This document shows, piece after piece, positions 7,799 through 19,023 of a stretch of 45,537 nucleotides of DNA. The position numbers were made by a program, and so were the translations under genes. Positions within the stretch are counted from its first letter, which is position 1. Each line of letters begins with the position of its first letter. The stretch is from CAZLYK01 sp964563495 (lineage in GTDB: Bacteria > Acidobacteriota > Blastocatellia > RBC074): assembly GCA_964563495.1 (NCBI GenBank), contig CAZLYK010000034.1, positions 1-45,537 of the forward strand, in the 5' to 3' direction. Below the pieces are notes generated by a model that saw only the letters and a program-made list of their open reading frames with translations, was not told the origin of the DNA and searched no databases.

Positions 7799-8998
7799 GT
7801 GTCTAAAGCGATTTCTGTCGTTGTGATCGGTCGAAGTTTGAACCAGCAGGAGCGCATGCACCTGCGCAGCTCGAGCCAGACTCCGCTCGCGATCGTTGCG
7901 GAGTTGCCGAATGCGCCCCAGGTGCTCGAAGAGCTTAATCGCTTGCGCCCGCAGGCGGCTCTCGTCCTGCTCAATGGCGATCTCAATCATTCATTCCAGC
8001 TGGTTGAACGGATCCACCAGGAACTGCCCGACACGGCGGTGATCTGTTCGAGTGAGGACAATTCGCCTGATGTGATACTGCAGTCGTTTCGTTCCGGGGC
8101 CAAGGAATTTTTGCGGCAGCCGCTGGTCGAATCGGAGATCGCCGCGGTTTTTTCCAAGATCGAGCAGACGGTGACTCGCCCGGAGGAGTCTCATCACGGT
8201 CGGGTGATCGCGGTCTACGCCAGCAAAGGCGGTTGCGGAACGACATTCGTCGCGGCCAATCTGGCGGCGAGCCTGGCCAAGATCTCGCGCAAGCGGGCGA
8301 CAGTCGTCGATCTCAACCTGCAGGCGGGCGACCAGCCGCTCTACCTGGGTCTGGAGCCTCACTACTCGATTCACGATGTGGTGCGAAACTTCGATCGCCT
8401 TGACGATCAACTGTTGACCAGTTATTTGACACAGCGTTCCAAGTTCCTCGCGCTGCTCGCCGCTCCGACTGATATCGGCAAGGACGAGGATGTCAGAGTC
8501 GAGCACGTCACCAAGACGATCGCGCTGCTGCGCGCTCAATCTGAGTACGTCGTGATCGACCCACCCCGCGTGCTCAACGAGATGACGATCGCCGCTCTCG
8601 ATACGGCAGACGATCTGGTCCTCTTGCTGACGCTCGATATTCCGGCAATCCGCAGCGCCAAGCGGACGCTCGACATCTTTACCAGGCTGGGTTACGACCG
8701 CAACCGGATCAAGGTCGTGATCAACCGTTACACCAAGACGCCGGAGTTCGATCTCAAGCAGGTCGAGAGGGTGCTTGAGACGCACGTTTTTGCGACAATC
8801 TCCAACGATTACCAGGCGGCGATCGCTTCGATCAACGTCGGTGAGCCCCTGGTCCTGTCGAAGAACCAATCGCGAATCGTCCATGAGTTCATTCACCTGG
8901 GCAGCAAATTGACCGGTATTCGCGAAGAGGGTGAATCCCCCGCTCCCGAGCGTCAGTCGCGCGGCGGCTGGACGTCGATCTTCGGCAACAAACGCTGA
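7799..8998 (+). CDS. tadZ: Pilus localisation ATPase TadZ/CpaE
   Basis: A 399-aa protein with an N-terminal receiver-like domain (about 5-120) and a C-terminal MinD/ParA-type ATPase domain. Tad systems use TadZ to place the assembly machine at a cell pole or site. The P-loop is KGGCGTT at 143-149: the deviant Walker-A lysine K143 is present, but the second lysine of ParA/MinD is a threonine, as is common in CpaE/TadZ, so nucleotide hydrolysis may be weak. The start is GTG 7799 with AAGGAA upstream. It is the first gene of the second Tad block. Confidence 0.9.
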   Translation: MSKAISVVVIGRSLNQQERMHLRSSSQTPLAIVAELPNAPQVLEELNRLRPQAALVLLNGDLNHSFQLVERIHQELPDTAVICSSEDNSPDVILQSFRSGAKEFLRQPLVESEIAAVFSKIEQTVTRPEESHHGRVIAVYASKGGCGTTFVAANLAASLAKISRKRATVVDLNLQAGDQPLYLGLEPHYSIHDVVRNFDRLDDQLLTSYLTQRSKFLALLAAPTDIGKDEDVRVEHVTKTIALLRAQSEYVVIDPPRVLNEMTIAALDTADDLVLLLTLDIPAIRSAKRTLDIFTRLGYDRNRIKVVINRYTKTPEFDLKQVERVLETHVFATISNDYQAAIASINVGEPLVLSKNQSRIVHEFIHLGSKLTGIREEGESPAPERQSRGGWTSIFGNKR

Positions 8999-9018
8999 TT
9001 TTTTTATTGAATCTTGCC

Positions 9019-9032
9019 GGGGTAATTACCCC
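9019..9032. promoter_or_regulatory. Palindrome between tadZ and tadA
   Basis: GGGGTAATTACCCC is a perfect 14-nt palindrome in the 65-nt gap between tadZ and tadA, embedded in a larger GCCGGGG...CCCGGC context. It could be a binding site for a dimeric regulator or an mRNA processing hairpin; no partner is known. Confidence 0.35.
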
Positions 9033-9063
9033 CAACCCGGCGTGCTAAACCGCCCCGCTGGAT

Positions 9064-10401
<1,338 letters not shown>

Positions 10402-10419
10402 GATCAATCGGGAGACGAT

Positions 10420-11388
<969 letters not shown>

Positions 11389-11477
11389 TCCGTTGCTCCC
11401 GCCGGAGCGCGAACCGAGTCGAGCCGATTGAATCATTCCATTCCGCTCGAGATCAGAAAAGCAAGTAGAGAGAGATT

Positions 11478-12413
11478 ATGGAAATTGGTGGATTTTTAGT
11501 ATACGCCGCAATCGCGCTGACTGTCGGCAGCATCGTCATGGCCGGATATTGGCTCTTTTCCCGGCCGGTCGACCCGGTTCAGGCGCGTCTCAAGGAGATC
11601 AACCCGCGATTTGTCGAGGACACGACGGCGCCGCCGGTCTCGACCTTGATCGTCGAGCGTGTGGCGAAACCGATTGTCGACCTGCTTCCGCCATCGCCGC
11701 GTAATGTCCGGCGTCTGAGGCGGCGTTTGATGCAGGCGGGATTTATCGGCGATAACGCGGTCACCATCTACCGCGCGGTCCGGCTGGCTTCAGGCCTCGC
11801 GGTTCCGGCGATCACCTTCTTCTTCCTGACCGTGGTGCTGCATAAACCGGTCAATTCCTCGACCATCGGTCTGACCCTGGTTGGGCTCTGCTATGGGCTT
11901 TTTATGCCCTCGTTTATGCTTTCGCGGTTAATCTCCAAACGCCAGAACCGGATCCGGCGCGCGTTGCCGGATGCGCTCGATCTGATGGTGGTCTGTGTCG
12001 AGGCCGGTTTGGGGTTGAACGCCGCGCTGCACCGCGTCGGTCGCGAGATGGAGATGGTCGAGCCGGCGCTCTCGGATGAGCTGGGGGTGACCAATCGTGA
12101 GATCAGAGCGGGTAAGCCGCGTGACGAGGCTCTGCGCAATCTGGGCGATCGCACCGGCGTCGACGATGTCAAATCTCTGGTCGCGATGCTGGTTCAAACC
12201 GACCGCTTCGGCACTTCGATCGCTGATTCGCTCCGCGTCTTTGCCGATTCGATGCGGACCAAACGCCGGCAACGCGTCGAGGAGCTGGTGGCCAAAGCGG
12301 CCATCAAGTTGATTTTTCCGCTCCTCTTATTTATCTTTCCAGCGCTCTTCATTGTGCTTATGGGTCCGGCCCTGATCAGAATTTCTGAGCTCTTCGGATT
12401 TTTGGCCCAATAG
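11478..12413 (+). CDS. tadC: Tad inner-membrane platform protein TadC
   Basis: A 311-aa paralogue of TadB with one N-terminal helix, two central helices (about 98-155), a T2SSF domain (about 160-285, LPDALDLMVVCVEAGLGLNA) and a C-terminal helix. It partners TadB in the platform. ATG 11478 is preceded by AGAGAGA. The gap of 89 nt after tadB has no terminator, so the two are probably co-transcribed. Confidence 0.93.
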   Translation: MEIGGFLVYAAIALTVGSIVMAGYWLFSRPVDPVQARLKEINPRFVEDTTAPPVSTLIVERVAKPIVDLLPPSPRNVRRLRRRLMQAGFIGDNAVTIYRAVRLASGLAVPAITFFFLTVVLHKPVNSSTIGLTLVGLCYGLFMPSFMLSRLISKRQNRIRRALPDALDLMVVCVEAGLGLNAALHRVGREMEMVEPALSDELGVTNREIRAGKPRDEALRNLGDRTGVDDVKSLVAMLVQTDRFGTSIADSLRVFADSMRTKRRQRVEELVAKAAIKLIFPLLLFIFPALFIVLMGPALIRISELFGFLAQ

Positions 12414-12473
12414 AACTGAGAGGCTGTCAAAGATCTCCGTGATTTAACTTTTTTGTCGTAAGGAGACCCCCAA

Positions 12474-12632
12474 ATGTTGATTTTGGCTGCCCTGCTGCTG
12501 CAAGCAGAGGAGAGACCAGACCTGACCGTCAACTACGTTATAATTGGAGTCCTTCTGGTGATTGCGGCGATTTTGAGCGTGATTGTGGTCCGTCGCCGCA
12601 TGAACGAACGCAATGACGATTGGGATAATTAA
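12474..12632 (+). CDS. 52-aa single-pass membrane peptide
   Basis: A small gene directly after tadC: ATG 12474 is preceded by AAGGAGA at ideal spacing, and the frame runs 53 codons to TAA. The peptide has a short N-terminal hydrophobic stretch (MLILAALLLQ), an acidic linker, one strong membrane helix (about residues 20-39) and a positively charged end RRRMNERNDDWDN. The positive-inside rule puts the C-terminus in the cytoplasm. I do not recognise a family. The ribosome site, lack of any overlapping gene and position between tadC and DUF192 make it a real gene and a candidate small subunit of the Tad platform. Confidence 0.75.
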   Translation: MLILAALLLQAEERPDLTVNYVIIGVLLVIAAILSVIVVRRRMNERNDDWDN

Positions 12633-12670
12633 GTAAATCGATCGGACATTGGCCTGGGGCCCGGCAAGGG

Positions 12671-12716
12671 AATTTGGATTTGCGATTTCGGATATTGGAC
12701 TGGCGATTGGCGGATT
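12671..12716. repeat. Low-complexity GATTTGCGATTT-type stretch
   Basis: This part of the tadC-DUF192 spacer is a run of related short words (GGATTTGCG, GATTTCGGA, TATTGGAC, GCGATTGGCGGATTG). It looks like a decayed simple repeat and has no coding or promoter features. Confidence 0.4.
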
Positions 12717-12734
12717 GAGAGCCCCATTTATCAA

Positions 12735-13106
12735 ATGAAGATTTACGATCGCGCGACAGGCCAGTGTCTTGCTGAGCGCGTCTTGCTTGCCAATACATTT
12801 TTCACGCGGTTGCGCGGACTGATGTTCCGCCGCCGCCTCGCCCCCACTGAAGCGCTTTGGCTGCGCCCCTGCAATGGCGTCCATACATTCTGGATGCTCT
12901 TCGCAATTGACGTGATCTTTCTCGATCGTGAATTGCGGATCGTCAAGTTGGTTGAAAATATGAGGCCGTTCCGCGTGACCAGACCTCACCTCGCCGCACG
13001 GAGCGTCCTCGAAATGCCCGCGCATACGATTTCGCGTTTTGTGCTCAAGGTCGGAGACCGGCTCGAAGTTGTCCGCGAGGAGCGCTCCGGTTCTGGAAAT
13101 GAGTGA
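12735..13106 (+). CDS. DUF192 family protein
   Basis: A 123-aa protein of the DUF192 family, whose members are small beta-rich proteins with unknown activity. The family motifs are present: TFFTRLRGLMFRR near residue 20, NGVHTFWMLFAIDVIFLD near 55, and an LE(M)P(A)-type segment near 96. Most bacterial DUF192 proteins carry a signal peptide; this one does not. The Shine-Dalgarno sequence is weak. Its last 8 nt overlap the start of the next gene, so the two are translationally coupled. Related DUF192 genes near pilus loci suggest an envelope role, but this is inference. Confidence 0.85.
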   Translation: MKIYDRATGQCLAERVLLANTFFTRLRGLMFRRRLAPTEALWLRPCNGVHTFWMLFAIDVIFLDRELRIVKLVENMRPFRVTRPHLAARSVLEMPAHTISRFVLKVGDRLEVVREERSGSGNE

Positions 13107-14724
13107 GACGAGACCGCAGAGTCGCCGGGCGGAGGAGAAGAGAGTCGGCGCTGTGGCGCGCTGGTTGCTGCCGTCGCTAGGCAGTTTCTGCCTCTTGCTC
13201 GTGCTCTACCTGCTGGTCACCAATTCGTGGCGGTTTCTCATGGACGGTGACACCGGATGGCACATCCGTACGGGTGAGCTGATCGTGGCAAACGCGGCCG
13301 TCCCCCGACAGGATCCGTTCTCTCATACCTTGAGTGGCGGCGAATGGTTCGCCTGGGAGTGGTTGTCTGACGTCGTCATGGCGCTGCTCGAGAGCCGGTT
13401 TGGATTGGCGGGCGTAGTCGGTGGGGCGATTCTGGTGCTTTGGGCGGGTTATGCCTGGCTCAACCTGCTCATGACGCGTCGTGGGGCGGATCCGGTGATA
13501 GCCTTCGCGCTGACGATCTTTACTGCGCTCTGTTGCATCGTGCACTGGCTGGCTCGCCCGCATCTGCTCTCGATTGTGCTCATGATAGCCTGGTGCGCGA
13601 TGGTGGAAAGCTACCGTCGCCGGCGCGCGCGCTGGATCTTCCTGGCGCCTTTGTTGATCGCGCTCTGGGCGAACCTGCACGGCGCTTTTGTCTCGGCATT
13701 CGTCGTGCTCGGCATATATTTTGTCGGGGAGTGGCTTGAGTTCGGCGCCCGCGGTGAGTGGTGGAGCGGGCAATGGCGGCGGGTCTTGAAAACTTATCTG
13801 ATCGTCGGAGCGCTCTCGGCGGCGGCGGCGCTGCTCACGCCCTATGGCTTCAAGCTCTACGGTCATCTATGGCGATATTTGACTGATCGCGAACTGCTCG
13901 CCACGATCAACGAGTTTCAATCGCCGAACTTTCATTCGACGGATGGGAAGCTGATTGAAATCCTGCTCCTGCTCGGAGTGGTCGCGGCTGTCAATGCGCT
14001 GAGGCGGCGGCGGTTTGTCGAAAGCGGGCTGGTCCTGCTCTGGGGGCATCTGACGCTTCAATCGGAGCGGCACGTGACGCTGGCCGCGGTCACGCTCGGT
14101 CCGATCATCGCCGAGCAGATCAGTGCGCTGATCTCAGAGATCGTCGAGGTCTATGCGCAGGGCTCCGGTCCGCGCGCCAGAGCGGTCAGGGCCGCGCGCG
14201 GCTGGTATCGCGAGACGATCAGGATCGACCGGCAATTGTCCGGTTCGTTAGTTTACGCCGCGAGTTTGCTCTTTGTTTTATGGCTGCCGTTGAGCCCGTT
14301 GGCCGATAAACTGCTGGCGCCGCGATTCAGCCCCGCCCGCTTTCCGGTGGCGGCGGCCGATTTCGTTTTGCGGAATACTCCTCCGGGTCAGCTCTACGCC
14401 GACGATCAGTTCGGCGGTTATTTGATCTATCGGCTCTACCCGCAATATCGGGTGTTTGTGGATGGGCGCAGTGATTTTTACCGGCAGGGAACCGTACTCG
14501 AAGATCTGGACAAGATCGTACAGGTCAAACCCCAATGGTCGGGGCTGCTCGACCGGTATCACGTTCGTTGGATGGTGCTGCGACGCGACGAACCGCTCGC
14601 CTCGATCGCGTTGATGAGCGGACAGTGGGCGATCGTTCACGAAGATCAGGTCGCCCAGGTTTTGGTGAGAAAAGATCTGCCCCGTAATCAGGCAGTAATC
14701 AACCGATTGAAGACCGCATGGTGA
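13099..14724 (+). CDS. Polytopic membrane protein, possible GT-C glycosyltransferase
   Basis: A 541-aa membrane protein with roughly nine or ten helices, the first at about 28-45, then an extracytoplasmic loop with MDGDTGWHIRTGE and DPFSHTLSGGEWFAWEWL. The acidic DGD pair in the first loop and a soluble C-terminal part (about 430-541, YADDQFGGYLIYRLYP, VDGRSDFY) resemble GT-C fold lipid-linked-sugar transferases, although no family signature is certain. ATG 13099 overlaps the DUF192 stop; an upstream in-frame GTG (13039) would overlap more and is less likely. Within the Tad neighbourhood it might glycosylate pilin; that is inference only. Confidence 0.7.
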   Translation: MSETRPQSRRAEEKRVGAVARWLLPSLGSFCLLLVLYLLVTNSWRFLMDGDTGWHIRTGELIVANAAVPRQDPFSHTLSGGEWFAWEWLSDVVMALLESRFGLAGVVGGAILVLWAGYAWLNLLMTRRGADPVIAFALTIFTALCCIVHWLARPHLLSIVLMIAWCAMVESYRRRRARWIFLAPLLIALWANLHGAFVSAFVVLGIYFVGEWLEFGARGEWWSGQWRRVLKTYLIVGALSAAAALLTPYGFKLYGHLWRYLTDRELLATINEFQSPNFHSTDGKLIEILLLLGVVAAVNALRRRRFVESGLVLLWGHLTLQSERHVTLAAVTLGPIIAEQISALISEIVEVYAQGSGPRARAVRAARGWYRETIRIDRQLSGSLVYAASLLFVLWLPLSPLADKLLAPRFSPARFPVAAADFVLRNTPPGQLYADDQFGGYLIYRLYPQYRVFVDGRSDFYRQGTVLEDLDKIVQVKPQWSGLLDRYHVRWMVLRRDEPLASIALMSGQWAIVHEDQVAQVLVRKDLPRNQAVINRLKTAW

Positions 14725-14796
14725 GGTCTCCTGTCGTGCTTCATCGGTCGCTCTCTCTGCCCGCTTTTCCAAAAAGCAAAGAAAGGTGGTTTTTAT

Positions 14797-15846
14797 ATGG
14801 ATTCTCAAAAGATTTTGCGCATTCTGCGTCAACCAGCGATCGCTGCGGTGGTGGCTGCCGCGCTGGTGATTACCGCGGCAACCGCTATTCCGAGCGTTCG
14901 CACACGTCTCGCCGCCAACCTCGATTCGAGCGCCAACCTCTTCCTCTTCGATGGTGACGAACCGGGTGATAGCCCCGAACCGGCGGCCAAGAAAAAGCCG
15001 AACGCTTTCAAGCGGATCGTCTCGGCTCCGGTCCGGCTGGTCGCGCGCATGTTCAAAAAGAATGACGACGGCCTGGCCATGAAGAAGGCCAACGAGGGTG
15101 ATCTACAGAATATGAAGGTCGTTCCGATCAACCGGTCGCAGAGCGGCACACCGGACCAGATCGCCGATGTCGGCAATACCACGACGACCGAAGCCACCAC
15201 TGCCGAGGTCGCGGCGCAGAATCTTTTTGAAGAGGCAGTCGGTCTTCACGACAGAGGACGCGCCGACGGCGCGATCGAAAAACTGGTCGCCGCGACGGTG
15301 ATCCTGCCGAATTTCGCCGAAGCCTATAACCTCCTCGGAGTCTGCTACGACGAAAAAGGCCTTTATCGCGCCGCGCAGGAAGAATACAAGAAGGCGCTCA
15401 AGATCGAATCGAACAACGCGCGCTTCCTCAATAATCTCGGCTATTCGTATTACCTCACCGGAGATTTCGGCAACGCGGTCAAATGGTACAACAAAGGTTT
15501 GAAGGTCACGCCGAACGATCGCCGTATGCACAACAACATCGGTCTGGCTTACGGCCGCAAAGGCGATTACGACAAAGCCAAAGAGCACTTCATCGCCGCG
15601 GTGGGCGAGACCGGAGCGAATCTCAACCTCGGCTATGTCTACAGCCAGCAAGGCAAGTTCGATGACGCGATCAAGTACTATGAGTTAGCCCTCCGTGCGC
15701 AGCCGCAGTCGCTGCCCGCATTGAGCAATCTCGCGCATCTTTACGAGCGCACCGGACGCCTGCGCGAAGCGGTCACTCTCAGCGAGCAATACCGGAAACT
15801 CTCGGTCAGCGCTCAGCAGAAGGACCAGACTGTTAATCAGCAATAG
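14797..15846 (+). CDS. Membrane-anchored TPR protein, possible TadD equivalent
   Basis: A 349-aa protein with an N-terminal membrane helix (about 16-35), a charged linker (50-140), and at least five tetratricopeptide repeats from about 145 to 345 (examples begin AEAYNLLGVCYDEKGLY and ARFLNNLGYSYYLTGDF). TPR proteins assemble multi-protein complexes; Tad loci normally encode the TPR pilotin TadD, which is otherwise missing here. Unlike typical TadD there is no lipobox cysteine. AAAGGTGG precedes ATG 14797. It is followed after 11 nt by an ATPase gene, probably in one operon. Confidence 0.75.
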   Translation: MDSQKILRILRQPAIAAVVAAALVITAATAIPSVRTRLAANLDSSANLFLFDGDEPGDSPEPAAKKKPNAFKRIVSAPVRLVARMFKKNDDGLAMKKANEGDLQNMKVVPINRSQSGTPDQIADVGNTTTTEATTAEVAAQNLFEEAVGLHDRGRADGAIEKLVAATVILPNFAEAYNLLGVCYDEKGLYRAAQEEYKKALKIESNNARFLNNLGYSYYLTGDFGNAVKWYNKGLKVTPNDRRMHNNIGLAYGRKGDYDKAKEHFIAAVGETGANLNLGYVYSQQGKFDDAIKYYELALRAQPQSLPALSNLAHLYERTGRLREAVTLSEQYRKLSVSAQQKDQTVNQQ

Positions 15847-15857
15847 TCATAAGAAGT

Positions 15858-17141
15858 ATGATTGACGTACCACTTTTACCGCCCAAGGCCGCGACTGTTT
15901 TCGCGCCGCCTATCCCCGAGTCGATCGAAGAAACCGGATTATCGTTCCAGTTTCTCGCCGACTTGGCGCTCAAGACATCGGCGACTGAAAGCACGCTGAC
16001 GACGGCGTCGATCGCCGAGCGAATGTGTCTGCCGTTGCCGCTGGTCGAGCAGTTGATGCAGCACCTCTACCGGGAAAAGCTGGTTGAAATTCGCGGCAGC
16101 GTCGGATTCAACAACAACCGCTACGCCCTGCTCGATCGCGGCTGGGATCAACTTAAACGGGTGCTCGAAATTTCCGGCTATGTCGGTCCGGCACCGGTCT
16201 CGCTGACGGCCTACACTGCGTTGATGCGCTCACAGGCTCAACCCGAGGACCTGGTCGGTCCGGACCAGGTCGCCGACGCCTTCTCCGATCTGGTGCTGCC
16301 CGACAGTCTGTTGCAAACGCTCGGCTTCGCCATCAATTCGCGTCGCAGCCTCTTCATCTCGGGAATTCCCGGGACCGGAAAGACATCGGTCGCCGAGCGC
16401 ATCAACAACGCGCTGCAGACACCGATCTGGATTCCATATTCGATTGCCGTCGATGAGCACGTCGTCAATATCTATGACGCTCACAATCACGAGCGGACCT
16501 ATGACGAGGATAATTACGAGGAATACGACAAGCGGTGGCTGAGGATTGCGCGACCATTGATCATCGTCGGCGGTGAAATGACTCTCGAAAGCACCGATCT
16601 GATCTACAATCGCGCCGCGCGCTATTACGAAGCGCCTTTTCAGATCAAAGCCAACTGCGGAACGCTGGTGATCGACGATTTTGGCCGCCAGCGCGTCGAG
16701 CCGGAAGAGCTGCTCAATCGCTGGATCGTGCCGCTCGAGCGGAAAGTGGACTTCCTTACGCTCCATACCGGCAAGAAGATCAGCGTTCCGTTTGAGCAGC
16801 TTGTCGTCTTTTCGACCAACCTCGAGCCGAGCCGTCTGGTCGACGAGGCGTTTTTGCGCCGCATGGGTTATCGCGTACGGATCGAGCCTCCCGCTGAAGA
16901 GACCTACCGCCGGATCTTCGAGCGATACGCCGATGGCGCCGGCATCACTTACCATCCGGATCTGCTCGATTACCTGATCACCAAATATCCGGCTGAGAAA
17001 CGGGTCATGAAGGCGTGCGAGCCGCGCGACCTGATCAGCCGGTTTCTGGATATTTGTCAGTATAAGGGCATGCAACCGGTTCTCACCAGAGAGCTTCTCG
17101 ATCTGGCCTGGAACAACTACTTCGGGATCGCGCACGTTTGA
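15858..17141 (+). CDS. AAA+ ATPase with N-terminal winged-helix-like domain
   Basis: A 427-aa cytoplasmic ATPase. Residues about 30-100 look like a winged helix (TASIAERMCLPLPLVEQLMQ...REKLVEIRG). A P-loop GIPGTGKT lies at about 169-176, a Walker B-like CGTLVIDDFGR near 268-278, and a sensor-1-like VVFSTNLEPS follows. The overall plan is close to MoxR/McrB-like AAA+ proteins, but between Walker A and B there is an acidic insert (YDEDNYEEYD). I do not recognise a named family. The operon position after the TPR gene and before a lytic transglycosylase suggests a regulatory or remodelling role in envelope or pilus assembly. Confidence 0.75.
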   Translation: MIDVPLLPPKAATVFAPPIPESIEETGLSFQFLADLALKTSATESTLTTASIAERMCLPLPLVEQLMQHLYREKLVEIRGSVGFNNNRYALLDRGWDQLKRVLEISGYVGPAPVSLTAYTALMRSQAQPEDLVGPDQVADAFSDLVLPDSLLQTLGFAINSRRSLFISGIPGTGKTSVAERINNALQTPIWIPYSIAVDEHVVNIYDAHNHERTYDEDNYEEYDKRWLRIARPLIIVGGEMTLESTDLIYNRAARYYEAPFQIKANCGTLVIDDFGRQRVEPEELLNRWIVPLERKVDFLTLHTGKKISVPFEQLVVFSTNLEPSRLVDEAFLRRMGYRVRIEPPAEETYRRIFERYADGAGITYHPDLLDYLITKYPAEKRVMKACEPRDLISRFLDICQYKGMQPVLTRELLDLAWNNYFGIAHV

Positions 17142-17166
17142 TCGAAGCGAGAGGATTGAACGAGGG

Positions 17167-18099
17167 ATGAGATTCGGTCGTCTTCTATCTCCGGTATTGT
17201 CGTTGCTCTGCTGCCTGCTGCTCGCCGGCGCGGCGTGGGCCGATGATCTGCATCTGAAGGACGGCCGGGTGATCGAAGCCGAAGAGGTCTGGCAGGTCGG
17301 AGACTCCGTCTGGTACCGGCAAGGGAAGGTGATCGCCTCAGTTGCGACATCCGAAGTCGTGCGGATCACCAAACCGAAGCCGGCTGCCGCTGCCGGAGCG
17401 GCCGGCGAATCGATCCCGGCCGCGAAGAGCCGCGCCAAAGTCTCGAAGCAGGCGGATTCGGGCGAAAAAGAGATTGTCACCCGCGCGGTCAGTCGAATCG
17501 TCCTCAAAGACGGGACCAGCATCGACGCCGATAGCGTCTGGGAGGATGCCGAGCGAATAGGTTACCGCCTCGGCAAGATGCAGGCGTTCGTCGATCGCGC
17601 GGAAGTCAAAGGCGTTTATCGTAATCTGACGACCACCGAAGAGCGGCTGCCGGTGGATCTCAACCTGCGTTTTTCCACCGGTCATCGCGGCCTGGATCAG
17701 TTGATCGTTTACAGTGGGGCCAAGTATCAGATCGATCCCTTGCTGATCTATCTGGTTATGCGCGAAGAATCACGCTTCAATTATCGCGCGGTCTCGCGTG
17801 CCGGCGCGCGCGGCCTCATGCAGCTCATGCCCGGGACCGCGGCCCGGCTCGGGGTGCGGCACATCCACGACCCGGTCGAGAATGTCGAGGCGGGGTCGCG
17901 CCACCTGAGAAGATTGCTCGAATTGTTTAATGGGGATGTCAATCTGGCACTGGCGGCGTATAATGCCGGTGAGGATGCGGTTTTGCGCTATGGCCGCCGC
18001 ATCCCTCCATACCGCGAAACCATGAACTATGTCTGGCGCATTAACACGGCGTACCGCCATGCGATGGCCGGCTCTCAATTCGAAGATCGACAAAATTGA
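17167..18099 (+). CDS. Periplasmic lytic transglycosylase with duplicated N-terminal module
   Basis: A 310-aa exported protein with a signal peptide (cleavage near AWA/DD). Two copies of a roughly 40-residue module follow (LKDGRVIEAEEVWQVGDSVW near 29 and LKDGTSIDADSVWEDAERIG near 114). A C-terminal SLT domain then contains MREESRFNYRAVS, with the likely catalytic Glu at about 201, and GARGLMQLMPGTAARLGV. Such enzymes cut the glycan strand of peptidoglycan, which large envelope machines need. It starts 25 nt after the ATPase gene. The last residues are DRQN, similar to the NRQD ends contributed elsewhere by the GACAGGATT repeats. Confidence 0.9.
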   Translation: MRFGRLLSPVLSLLCCLLLAGAAWADDLHLKDGRVIEAEEVWQVGDSVWYRQGKVIASVATSEVVRITKPKPAAAAGAAGESIPAAKSRAKVSKQADSGEKEIVTRAVSRIVLKDGTSIDADSVWEDAERIGYRLGKMQAFVDRAEVKGVYRNLTTTEERLPVDLNLRFSTGHRGLDQLIVYSGAKYQIDPLLIYLVMREESRFNYRAVSRAGARGLMQLMPGTAARLGVRHIHDPVENVEAGSRHLRRLLELFNGDVNLALAAYNAGEDAVLRYGRRIPPYRETMNYVWRINTAYRHAMAGSQFEDRQN

Positions 18100-18252
18100 C
18101 GGGAGCGCAGGGGTGAAAAATCCTGCCGGCAAACATGACTGGTGTCCGGCCTTCCGTCGAGACAGCTCACGCTCAATTTGGTCAGCTCCGGTTTCAGTGA
18201 ACTCGCACCACCCCTTCCTCGAGTTTATTTGATCAGATTTGGAGGATAGCTT

Positions 18253-19023
18253 ATGAAGTATCTCGCCCCTATTTGCCTCTGCTTGATTCTGGCGCCGGCT
18301 TCAGCCGGCCTGGTCTTCGCGCAAGCTCCGCAATCGGGTGGAGCCCGTGAAGTTCTGACCAATGACTCGATCGTCAACCTGGCCAAAGCCGGGTTTAAGG
18401 AGCGGACGATCATCACCCTCATCCGCACTTCAGAGACCGCTTTCGATATTTCGACCATCAAGCTGGTCGAGCTCAAAAAGCGCAACGTCAGCGAGCGCAT
18501 CATCAGCGAAATGATCGAACGGACCAATACCGGTGAAGCGATCAGACGGTTGAGCTCGCTGCGTGACGATGAATTCTTCTCAAAAGACGATGAAGCTTTC
18601 TTTGGCGGGTCGCCGATCTTCAAGGAATTGCCGAGCGAAAAAGAGGCGAAGAAAAGAGAGGACGAGGCGATGATCTTCGGTTCGCAGTCCGGCTCGCGGA
18701 CCAAAGCTCAATCGCGCAATGTCGGGCCGAACGGCGAGCGCGCGCAGCAAAGCGAGATCATGGGATCGGCGACCGTCAAGATCATCAGGCCTCCGAGCGA
18801 GGCCGGGTCCCAGCCGAAACTCGAACGCGCTCCCAAACTCGACAACCAGGGGATCCTCGAATTGATTCAGGCCGGATTCTCCGAGGGCACGGTTATTCGC
18901 AAGATCGAAAGCTCGCAGGTCGATTTCGATCTTTCACCGAAAGCTCTGGCCGAACTCCGTCAAAACCGCGTCAGCGATCGGATTATCAAGGCCATGACGA
19001 CGGCCATGGATGAATCAAAATAG
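18253..19023 (+). CDS. Exported protein with two related helical modules
   Basis: A 256-aa secreted or periplasmic protein with a signal peptide (cleavage near VFA/QA). Two copies of a roughly 55-residue helical module are visible: LTNDSIVNLAKAGFKERTII at about 35-90 and LDNQGILELIQAGFSEGTVI at about 196-250. Each has the pattern AGF, then FD(I/L)S, then (N)VS(D/E)RII. The linker between them (about 95-190) is charged and probably disordered. Similar modules occur in many predicted acidobacterial exported proteins, without a function known to me. GGAGG at 18240-18244 fits ATG 18253. The stop codon TAG (19021) lies in the first bases of the following palindrome. Confidence 0.75.
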   Translation: MKYLAPICLCLILAPASAGLVFAQAPQSGGAREVLTNDSIVNLAKAGFKERTIITLIRTSETAFDISTIKLVELKKRNVSERIISEMIERTNTGEAIRRLSSLRDDEFFSKDDEAFFGGSPIFKELPSEKEAKKREDEAMIFGSQSGSRTKAQSRNVGPNGERAQQSEIMGSATVKIIRPPSEAGSQPKLERAPKLDNQGILELIQAGFSEGTVIRKIESSQVDFDLSPKALAELRQNRVSDRIIKAMTTAMDESK

